Shown piece after piece: positions 1-5,831 of a stretch of DNA of 12,304 nucleotides. The stretch spans positions 1 to 12,304 of the forward strand of contig JASLXP010001004.1 of assembly GCA_030740295.1 (NCBI GenBank), in the 5' to 3' direction. The notes below the pieces were generated by a model that searched no databases, was not told the DNA's origin, and saw only the letters and a program-made list of their open reading frames with translations. Each line of letters starts with the position of its first letter. Position 1 is the stretch's first letter. The translations under genes and the position numbers were made by a program. The DNA comes from Planctomycetota bacterium. Lineage in GTDB: Bacteria > Planctomycetota > PUPC01 > JACPCR01.

Positions 1-347
1 GCAAAGTAATTCTGATAGCTCGCCCGGCCGGTTGCCTCGAGCATTACCATTTTCTGCTGGGGGTCCTTCTTCTCGCCGAGATTCAGTTCCTTGAGCTTGG
101 TGCGGAGCTCGTCCATGCTGACCGCGTTGCCTTCGAAGAGGACAATGTTGTCCTTGATGTTGACCGAGGGAATTTTGTCCTGCTTCTGTTCCGTTTTTTG
201 GCCGGCGGGGATATCGGTGAGGAAGCCCTTGTGCTTGGTTAGCGAGGTGACCAGTATGAAGAAGATGATCAGCAGGAAGGCGATATCGGAAAACGCCTCC
301 ACCGGGAGCTTGTCGCTTCTGAATTTGCTCTTTTTCTTACGGGGCAT
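1..347 (-). CDS. exbD: ExbD/TolR-family biopolymer transport protein (C-terminus cut by window edge)
   Basis: This is the energy-transducing partner of an ExbB/TolQ proton channel. In the family, ExbB-ExbD uses the proton gradient to power TonB- or Tol-type outer-membrane work. The 115 visible residues start MPRKKKSKF: a short basic cytoplasmic tail, then one membrane segment at about residues 17-37. The helix carries the conserved proton-relay aspartate, D21 in AFSDIAFLLI. The start of the periplasmic domain follows (GQKTEQKQDKIPSVNIK...). The chosen ATG at 345-347 gives the normal N-terminus of the family. No good Shine-Dalgarno precedes it; heptad repeats lie where one would be expected. 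It is downstream of exbB on the same strand with a 96-bp gap, so co-transcription is likely. The stop codon is off-window. The family is certain; whether the partner is TonB, TolA or another protein cannot be seen. Confidence 0.9.
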   Translation of the reverse strand, partial: MPRKKKSKFRSDKLPVEAFSDIAFLLIIFFILVTSLTKHKGFLTDIPAGQKTEQKQDKIPSVNIKDNIVLFEGNAVSMDELRTKLKELNLGEKKDPQQKMVMLEATGRASYQNYF

Positions 348-353
348 GGCAGA

Positions 354-388
354 GATGGTTAATGGTCAATAGTTGATGGTTGATCCAG
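354..388. repeat. Heptanucleotide repeat tract in the exbB-exbD gap
   Basis: Five consecutive 7-bp units: GATGGTT (354), AATGGTC (361), AATAGTT (368), GATGGTT again (375) and the decayed GATCCAG (382). The tract is AT-richer than its surroundings and begins 7 bp upstream of the exbD start codon. It resembles the heptads at 10971-11019 and 11155-11210, which points to a repeat family dispersed in this genome. Confidence 0.6.
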
Positions 389-443
389 CGTCCCTGCCAG
401 CAATTGCATCACCTGCGGCAAGTAATTCACAACAGTACACTTC

Positions 444-1097
444 TTATGCCGCCGCGTGAATGGCGCTCATGGTCACGGTCTCCACGAGTTCTGAGGCGGC
501 GTCTTCGATTTCGAGCTCGATGTTTTCGGACATGGTAGTAAAGATGTTGAGGGGGATGACTGCAGCCAGGGCGATTAGGAGCCCGGCCGCGGTGGTGATG
601 AGAGCTTCGGAGATGCCTCCGGCCACAAGGGATGCATCAAGCGCGGCCGCGGAGGAAAGGGATTCGAACGAGCTGATCATTCCGAGGACGGTCCCGGCCA
701 TGCCGAAGAGCGGTGACGCGTTGCCGATGGTGGCGAGGATGCTGAGGCGCCTTTGCACCGCGTTCATCGCATGGAGAGAAAAGTCATCCATCGACTTTGC
801 CATGATGCTGCGGATGGCGTCGGGCTTTTCGTTAACAGACTTGAGTTTGGCGTAGGTCTGGAGTCCGACGAGCAGTACTGCGGAGACGGGGCCGGGGGTG
901 CTGGCACACAGAGTGACGGCGTCTTCGTCGCGTCCTTCAGCGAGGAGGGTGAGTATCTCGGCACGAAGGGCGCGGACGTCAACCTTGTTGTTGCGCATGA
1001 AGGCAAGGCATCGGTCGATAAACACGCCCAGTGCGAGCACGCTGCAGATCATAAGCGGGAACATCATGTATCCGCCCTGGATAATCTTCTCAAGCAT
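444..1097 (-). CDS. exbB: ExbB/TolQ/MotA-family proton channel protein
   Basis: Inner-membrane proton-channel subunit that pairs with ExbD. The 217-residue product (MLEKIIQGGY...) has the three membrane segments of the family: about residues 11-30, 121-142 and 159-186. A cytoplasmic loop lies between the first two. The segment GNASPLFGMAGTVLGMISSF (125-144) matches the conserved APLLGLLGTVxGMI signature, and the third helix carries the small/Thr-rich ISEALITTAAGLL stretch that faces ExbD in the family. The start at 1095-1097 is chosen because TCAGGAG lies about 7 nt upstream and residue 1 begins the usual N-terminal helix. The same frame stays open to 1190, but that extension is the preceding gene read in another frame. 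The ATG lies inside the last codons of the 192-aa gene (8-bp overlap), which suggests translational coupling. The length is normal for the family. Confidence 0.93.
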   Translation of the reverse strand: MLEKIIQGGYMMFPLMICSVLALGVFIDRCLAFMRNNKVDVRALRAEILTLLAEGRDEDAVTLCASTPGPVSAVLLVGLQTYAKLKSVNEKPDAIRSIMAKSMDDFSLHAMNAVQRRLSILATIGNASPLFGMAGTVLGMISSFESLSSAAALDASLVAGGISEALITTAAGLLIALAAVIPLNIFTTMSENIELEIEDAASELVETVTMSAIHAAA

Positions 1098-1668
1098 CCA
1101 AATTCTCCTGATAGATTTGTGCGAGGAGCTGGTATCCGTGTACGGGCGAAAGCCGGATGCGAGTAAGACTCTCGGCTTCAGCCGGTGCAAAGATCACTTC
1201 TCCCGTGATGTGGTTGTAAAGTGATTTGTAAAGATGGGTGAATGGAATCTCTTCGATAAACGGGCGGCGTCCGGCCGAAAAAAGAACGACTTCGCTCTCA
1301 GTGGCCGCTGCCCAGACGACGCCCCCGCTCAGCCAGTGTCCGACATCGACCGTGGTGTCGCATTTCGATAGAAAGAAGACCGGCCGGTCCCCAAGCGCTT
1401 CTTCTGCGGCCCTGTGCTCGGAACGGCTGAGGTGCTGGAATTCTTCGCCGTTCTTTTTGAGCGGCGTGGTGAACGGCGGCGGCAGCTCGAGCGATGCCCT
1501 TGAACTCTCCCGGACATCCACACCTTTATCCTTGAGCTGCGATGCGAAGGAATGATTCTCTTCCTCGAGCATGCGGATGCGGTCGGTCAACAGATCGATA
1601 GTACGTTTCTGTTGTGCGATCCGGTCTTCCGCCCAGTGTTCGGTTTTTGTATCCTGACTCATCGGCAT
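1090..1668 (-). CDS. Coiled-coil protein of unknown function, first gene of the exbBD unit
   Basis: I do not recognise this family. The 192-residue product has no signal peptide or membrane helix, so it is probably cytoplasmic. Residues about 10-55 form a heptad-like, charged helix (DRIAQQKRTIDLL...RMLEEENHSFASQLKDK) typical of a short coiled coil. A proline-rich linker (ELPPPFTTPLKK) follows. The C-terminal ~90 residues have a beta-rich pattern (VVWAAATESEVVLFSAGRRP), then a conserved-looking YNHITGEVIFAPA segment and a final helix LLAQIYQEN; a PH-like fold is a guess. Start choice is uncertain: ATG at 1668 (used) or 1662, neither with a clear Shine-Dalgarno, and the frame also opens at a TTG at 1707. 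Its TGA at 1090-1092 overlaps the exbB start, so it probably acts with the channel as an accessory or regulatory subunit (inference). Confidence 0.75.
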   Translation of the reverse strand: MPMSQDTKTEHWAEDRIAQQKRTIDLLTDRIRMLEEENHSFASQLKDKGVDVRESSRASLELPPPFTTPLKKNGEEFQHLSRSEHRAAEEALGDRPVFFLSKCDTTVDVGHWLSGGVVWAAATESEVVLFSAGRRPFIEEIPFTHLYKSLYNHITGEVIFAPAEAESLTRIRLSPVHGYQLLAQIYQENLDA

Positions 1669-1710
1669 GAGCTGGTGATCGTGAGAAGTTGCCCGCCAGC
1701 CGGCCAATGG

Positions 1711-1731
1711 CGACCAGCCAATTTGTGGTCG
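1711..1731. repeat. Short inverted repeat in the divergent intergenic region
   Basis: CGACCA (1711-1716) pairs with TGGTCG (1726-1731) around a 9-nt loop. It sits in the 162-bp gap between the minus-strand exb unit and the plus-strand phosphoesterase. It could be an operator or a leader hairpin, but the arms are short and chance is not excluded. Confidence 0.3.
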
Positions 1732-1753
1732 AGTATATTAGAAATATGTGACG

Positions 1754-1781
1754 TTCTGGCCAGCATTCACGTCTCGATAAT
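1754..1781 (+). promoter_or_regulatory. Weak candidate sigma70 promoter for the phosphoesterase
   Basis: TTCTGG (1754-1759), a 16-bp spacer, then GATAAT (1776-1781), about 50 bp ahead of the ATG at 1831. The -10 is good and the -35 is poor. I could not pick a convincing promoter for the minus-strand gene in the same gap. Confidence 0.3.
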
Positions 1782-1830
1782 ATTACATTGGACGATGAAC
1801 TTGTCGCGCCCATTCCTGAAAGGAGACCGT

Positions 1831-2319
1831 ATGAAGATCGCCATCATGTCCGACTCTCATGACAATATCTGGAAGCTCGAGGCCGCTCTCGAAAAAGCCG
1901 CCGGTTCGGACGCCATCATTCACTGCGGCGACCTTTGCTCGCCGTTCATCATAGATCGGCTCGGCCGGCTCTCGAATGAGAAACCAGTGCACGTGGTCTG
2001 GGGCAACAACGAGGGTGACATCCGGCTGATGTGCAGGCTTGCGTCCGGCCATCCGCACATCGAGCTGCACGGACCGCTTGCGGAGCTGGACTACGGCGGC
2101 ATTCGGATCGGTGTGAGCCATTACCCGGAAATTGCCCGACCGATGGCGAAGAGTGGACAATACGACCTGGTCTGTTACGGCCACGATCACACCGCTCACT
2201 GCAGCAAAGTGGGTGATTGCACTCTGACGAATCCTGGCGAGCTCATGGGGATGAAAGGTCAGACCACGATAGCTTTCTTTGATACGGAAAGCCGCGAGGT
2301 GGAGCATGTGGATGTGTAG
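1831..2319 (+). CDS. YfcE/MJ0936-type metallophosphoesterase
   Basis: Small cytoplasmic metallophosphoesterase; family members hydrolyse phosphodiesters with a two-metal (often Mn) centre. The product is 162 residues, normal for this compact type. All metal-ligand motifs are visible: D8 and H10 (MSDSHDN), D34 (HCGDLCS), N59 (VWGNNEGD, the GNxD/E motif), H97 (VSHYPE, where relatives usually have THG) and H118/H120 (YGHDHT). The typical NPGE turn follows at 134-137. The start at 1831 is fixed by AAAGGAGA six nucleotides upstream and by the beta-strand MKIAIMSDSH beginning at once; the frame is open further upstream to 1552 but without coding character. It is transcribed divergently from the exb unit and runs tail-to-tail into the CBM9-like gene (27-bp gap). 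The physiological substrate cannot be deduced. Confidence 0.92.
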   Translation: MKIAIMSDSHDNIWKLEAALEKAAGSDAIIHCGDLCSPFIIDRLGRLSNEKPVHVVWGNNEGDIRLMCRLASGHPHIELHGPLAELDYGGIRIGVSHYPEIARPMAKSGQYDLVCYGHDHTAHCSKVGDCTLTNPGELMGMKGQTTIAFFDTESREVEHVDV

Positions 2320-2332
2320 AGGGGGCATGAAG

Positions 2333-2347
2333 GGCCTGAAAGCCAGC
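2333..2347. repeat. 15-bp intergenic repeat, copy 1
   Basis: GGCCTGAAAGCCAGC lies in the convergent gap between the phosphoesterase and CBM9-like stop codons. It recurs exactly, same orientation, at 5793-5807 in another intergenic gap. It contains a weak 3-bp GGC/GCC hairpin but is not a convincing terminator. Confidence 0.4.
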
Positions 2348-3576
2348 TACTTCTTTCCCACCTTCTCCTCAGAAAAGAGGATCTCACCAAAGCGCTCGGG
2401 AACGTGAAATCCCTGGACGATTGGGGCGGACCATGCCTGGTATTCCACGTGCTTCTTTTCGTGATCGATGCGGACGAAATTCGCGCGCCATATCTCTCCG
2501 GTTCTCGGTCGGAAGTCGAAAGCGAGGAGCGGGTCCTTGAGACGTTTACCTGAGCGGCTTTGCCACTTGTCTTCCTTTTCCTTTGCACGTTCCGGGAGGA
2601 GGGGCTGGGCGTAGATCGCAAAGAGCGGGATCTTCATTTCGATGGTCCATCCGACATCTTCGTCACTGCGATTGTCGGTTGTGCCATCGACGAAAACTCT
2701 GGCTTCCCAGCCGCGGCAGTCCCAGTTCACCAGGCCCTGAGAAGGCTTGAGGTTCAGGAGGTCCGTCATGGCGCTGTTGGCGTTGACCTCGAATTCCACG
2801 TAGTGCTCGGGCGCGTTGGGGATGGTGATGTAGATGCCGACGACATCCTCCTCCCAGAGGTTGTCATCGCGTTTCTCCTTGGACCCGTAAACATCTCTGT
2901 CTACACACTGGACCGCCAGGTAGAGATGTTCCTTGTCCCACATCATTTTTGCGGTGGTGGTGGACAGCGCGGCGAGGTGGCCGTCAGTCAATCGAATGGG
3001 TGGAGTGGCATCGCATCTTTTCCATGCGAGTTCCTTTAGCTCGCCGTCAATGTCGATTTTGCCTGTCGTTTTTTTGACGATGTACCTGGGGATGGGCCGG
3101 GCTTCATGGATGGCTGCTTCAGCTTCGCCCTGGGCAATGAAGCGGATGTAATCGATGCTGACCGAAGACTGGGTCTGAATCACCAGAACGACATTTCGCC
3201 GGCCGCGCCAGGGCGTGAGATCTTTGAGGTAGAACCGGGCCGCCCCCTTGCTGACTTTATGCCCGATGCGCAGGTATTTGATCTCTCCTTCTTTTGCGTG
3301 AGTATCGGCCAGGTAGACCTTGTATTCGCCATCCAGGCAGCTCATCTCGATGATGGGATACTGCTCGATATCCAGCGTCATGTAGGAACGTATCTCGCCA
3401 TAAGCTTTGGTGGGATCGGTAGTCAGAACGGCGGCACCTTCAACGACTTTCACTTCACCTAACACCTCACGCCAGCCATCGAGATCGTCGAACTCCGTTC
3501 CGAGCGGAAAAGCTGCCGGCATCAGAACAAGAGTGAATATGACGGTAGTGAGTGTTCTCGAGCTGTGAACCATCAT
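2347..3576 (-). CDS. Exported CBM9-like (carbohydrate-binding family 9-like/DOMON-type) protein
   Basis: Probable exported carbohydrate-binding-type protein, 409 residues. An N-terminal signal peptide is visible (hydrophobic TVIFTLVLMPAAFPLG, residues 11-26). Residues about 27-148 form a beta-rich domain (FDDLDGWREVLGEVKVVEGAA ... VLVIQTQSSVSIDYIRF) resembling a galactose-binding-like sandwich. Residues about 165-405 match the CBM9-like pattern: the opening KIDIDGELKELAWKRC, the strand AKMMWDKEHLYLAVQCVD, EEDVVGIYI, YVEFEVNANSAMTDL, WTIEMKIPLFAI, and the closing WRANFVRIDH with W382 in the tail. No catalytic residues are evident. Two adjacent ATGs (3574-3576 and 3571-3573) could start it; AAGGA lies about 6 nt upstream. 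It begins 31 bp after the esterase stop on the same strand, so the two form an operon. A role in substrate binding beside the esterase is inferred. Confidence 0.85.
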   Translation of the reverse strand: MMVHSSRTLTTVIFTLVLMPAAFPLGTEFDDLDGWREVLGEVKVVEGAAVLTTDPTKAYGEIRSYMTLDIEQYPIIEMSCLDGEYKVYLADTHAKEGEIKYLRIGHKVSKGAARFYLKDLTPWRGRRNVVLVIQTQSSVSIDYIRFIAQGEAEAAIHEARPIPRYIVKKTTGKIDIDGELKELAWKRCDATPPIRLTDGHLAALSTTTAKMMWDKEHLYLAVQCVDRDVYGSKEKRDDNLWEEDVVGIYITIPNAPEHYVEFEVNANSAMTDLLNLKPSQGLVNWDCRGWEARVFVDGTTDNRSDEDVGWTIEMKIPLFAIYAQPLLPERAKEKEDKWQSRSGKRLKDPLLAFDFRPRTGEIWRANFVRIDHEKKHVEYQAWSAPIVQGFHVPERFGEILFSEEKVGKK

Positions 3577-3607
3577 TCGGATTCCTTAAGGCGCGAATGG
3601 AAGGAGG

Positions 3608-5599
3608 CTAATCGGTCCAGATCAGCTTCGGTGAAAGCTGCCATTTGGTATCAAAGAAACCAGCGACCAGCGCGTGATTTGTTGAGACGGCCTCGTCGAA
3701 TTCGTTGTTGTAGACGATGAAATCGGGCAGCAGATCATACTTGTGATTTGAGCCGCGCTTCTCGCCCCAGTGGAGGCCGGATAACACGACGACGTATTTA
3801 CTTTCATTTAGCGGATTGGGGTAGATCATCGCCAGGCCAGTGGCTACGGACCGGGGATATTTTTCTCCTGCGACCACGTATGAAGTATCTGTGATCTTAA
3901 TTGGCAGTTTGTCGGCGATCCGCTCGATAACGCTGTTGGTATCCGGCTCGCCGAAGAGGATCAGATTGCGATTGCGAATGTCCGCATCGCTGACCTGCGA
4001 ATCATCTCTGGTCGGAGGCAGACCCTCGGCGTAGGCCCACCAGTCGGTAAGAAATTTGTCGACGTTGCCCGCGACCTGAAGCTTTTGGCCCGCGCTGCCT
4101 GTCGTACCGCGAACGACCGTAAATGGAAAATTGAAAGCTTCTGGGATAGGGCCACTGATCGTCACTGATTTGACGCGGCCAGTTGGCTCTGTTCCCACCT
4201 GAATTCTGCGGTCCTCTGGTATCGGTCCATCGTGGGCCAACTTGCCGTTTGAGATGACTTTGACCTTCTTGCCCTCGACGAGACCTCCCGGCAGATCCAG
4301 GTGATAGGCGCCGACATTTTCAGTCTTCACTTCTATGGACGAGCCCTTGACTTCGGCGGAGATTTTGGCCATGAGGCCCCAGTTTTCGAAACTGTCCAGC
4401 GTCACCCAGTGGGCCCGAGGAAAACGCAGAGAAAAGGTGTGATGCTGAACCACCTTCGGCGCATCGTCCCGGCGGAACTTCAGGAGGTTTTCAAAGGCGC
4501 GACGATAGACCGCGGCCTTGAAGTAAATGAAGTGCCCGAGCGAATCAGGGTCATAAAAGACTTCCGCGGGGCATCCGAATCCTTTGAGTTTTGCATAGAT
4601 ATCCCGAGCGTATTGGACCTTATTGATATGGTCGCCCAGCGCATGCTGCATGAATGTGGGCAGGGCTCGAAGGCTCCCGCAGATGTCCATCGGATTGTTG
4701 TATCCGATCATCCATTGCTGTTGCTTTGGCAGTTGCTGTTTGCCCGGGTAACTGAAGAGATCCTTCCAGAACAGGAACCAGTCGATCTGTCCGTTTATGG
4801 GGCCTATGGCTGCAAATTCGTGTGGCTGATGCATGCCTATTGACCAGACACCTCCTCCGCCCATTGAAGCGCCTATCAGGTAAATGCGGTCCGGGTCAAT
4901 GGAATAATATTTCTGCGTCTGCCGAATAGACTCGAGGACGTCGATCTCGCCTACGTATTGAAAATCCGTGTTGCGGCGTCCGTGTGGCTGCAGAAAAACA
5001 AATCCCAGCTCATCTGCAATCGACAGCACATCGCTCGGACACAACCAGGGATCGATCTTGCTTGTTTCGGGCACCCATCCGTGAAGGAAAATGAACAGGG
5101 GCCACTTTTTCTCCTTTTCGTATTTCGCCGGCACATACACGTAATAAGGCTGCGCGGAGTCGTCATTTTCGGCGATGTATGCGCGCTCGACGATGGCACC
5201 TTTGTTGTCGGTGAAGGGATCTCGATTGGCATCAAAGAGTTCTGAAAGCATAGCCACCTCGGCGAGCAGCCTCTTCACTTTGCTGTAATCGCTCCGGCTG
5301 CTGAAACGCCGCGCCATGGTCATCAGAGTCTTCTTCAGTGCCCTGGTTGGATACACCTCGCTATCATCAAGGTGCAGCATGGCCTGATCGAGCTTCAACT
5401 TCGCGAGCGGGTAGAGGTGGTTGAAAAGGGCTTTCTTGTCATCAGACACGCCAGCTTTCTTTGCGGCCATGTCAGCGACGATTTTCTGCCCCTCTCGAAA
5501 TTTCTGGATCGCCTGTTCGCGTGCAGTCTGTGCGAACATGTGAAAAGGCAATGCCGCTGCGAAGGCCCACAGTAGAACGGTCTGGCCTCGTGAATTCAT
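3608..5599 (-). CDS. Exported alpha/beta-hydrolase esterase (PHB-depolymerase/feruloyl-esterase-like) with shared C-terminal module
   Basis: Probable secreted serine esterase, 663 residues. Residues 1-24 are a signal peptide ending AFAAALPFHMFAQ. Residues 25-135 are helical. Residues about 150-375 are the hydrolase domain: oxyanion region FLHGW (171-175), nucleophile S245 in GASMGG, likely acid D323 (LGDHIN) and H356 (LGHFIYF). Residues about 391-663 form a beta-rich module shared with the esterase at 7836-10964. This gene lacks that protein's N-terminal and NPCBM domains. The frame is open to 5746, but the start at 5597-5599 is chosen because the signal peptide begins there and a TTGACA/TACACT promoter lies inside the longer version. 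No clear Shine-Dalgarno is seen. It is first in an operon with the CBM9-like gene. The substrate is unknown; polyester, acylated glycan or feruloylated polymer are all possible. Confidence 0.88.
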   Translation of the reverse strand: MNSRGQTVLLWAFAAALPFHMFAQTAREQAIQKFREGQKIVADMAAKKAGVSDDKKALFNHLYPLAKLKLDQAMLHLDDSEVYPTRALKKTLMTMARRFSSRSDYSKVKRLLAEVAMLSELFDANRDPFTDNKGAIVERAYIAENDDSAQPYYVYVPAKYEKEKKWPLFIFLHGWVPETSKIDPWLCPSDVLSIADELGFVFLQPHGRRNTDFQYVGEIDVLESIRQTQKYYSIDPDRIYLIGASMGGGGVWSIGMHQPHEFAAIGPINGQIDWFLFWKDLFSYPGKQQLPKQQQWMIGYNNPMDICGSLRALPTFMQHALGDHINKVQYARDIYAKLKGFGCPAEVFYDPDSLGHFIYFKAAVYRRAFENLLKFRRDDAPKVVQHHTFSLRFPRAHWVTLDSFENWGLMAKISAEVKGSSIEVKTENVGAYHLDLPGGLVEGKKVKVISNGKLAHDGPIPEDRRIQVGTEPTGRVKSVTISGPIPEAFNFPFTVVRGTTGSAGQKLQVAGNVDKFLTDWWAYAEGLPPTRDDSQVSDADIRNRNLILFGEPDTNSVIERIADKLPIKITDTSYVVAGEKYPRSVATGLAMIYPNPLNESKYVVVLSGLHWGEKRGSNHKYDLLPDFIVYNNEFDEAVSTNHALVAGFFDTKWQLSPKLIWTD

Positions 5600-5641
5600 A
5601 ATTGTGGTTGGTTCTGTCGTGCGATAGGTGGGGGTGGTCGA

Positions 5642-5670
5642 AGTGTATTTTGGCGATGGATCCGTGTCAA
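5642..5670 (-). promoter_or_regulatory. Sigma70-type promoter of the esterase-CBM9 operon
   Basis: Read on the minus strand: TTGACA (5670-5665), a 17-bp spacer, then TACACT (5647-5642). The -35 is a perfect match and the -10 matches 4 of 6. It predicts a transcript start near 5635 and a leader of about 36 nt before the ATG at 5599. This supports the shorter start of the esterase. Confidence 0.7.
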
Positions 5671-5792
5671 CGACCGTCGTCACAGCCGAACTGTCTGCTA
5701 TAGATTTTTCGTATTGAGAATGAGGTCTATCGATCATGGCACGCATGGTTCACATTCATTATCTTTTGAGCCACTGAGGTACGACAGGAAAA

Positions 5793-5807
5793 GGCCTGAA
5801 AGCCAGC
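5793..5807. repeat. 15-bp intergenic repeat, copy 2
   Basis: Exact copy of GGCCTGAAAGCCAGC at 2333-2347, here 25 bp before the start of the FHA-kinase gene. The two copies bracket the esterase-CBM9 operon. The match stops at the edges of the 15 bp. Confidence 0.4.
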
Positions 5808-5831
5808 GCCCTCGTCCACAGAACAAAGCTG

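Noticed and set aside
753..1166. Plus-strand open frames over exbB (also 460-855)
   Set aside because: They are shadows of exbB, whose membrane helices and signature are unambiguous on the minus strand.
1690..1800. A minus-strand promoter for the exb unit (TATACT/TAATAT-like words near 1730)
   Set aside because: AT-rich -10-like words exist, but no acceptable -35 lies at 16-18 bp, so I do not call one.
1783..2328. 181-codon minus-strand frame opposite the phosphoesterase
   Set aside because: The plus-strand gene has every metal-ligand motif and a strong Shine-Dalgarno. The antisense frame has neither.
2320..2346. Bidirectional terminator between the convergent phosphoesterase and CBM9-like genes
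   Set aside because: Only a 3-bp stem without a T-run is visible.
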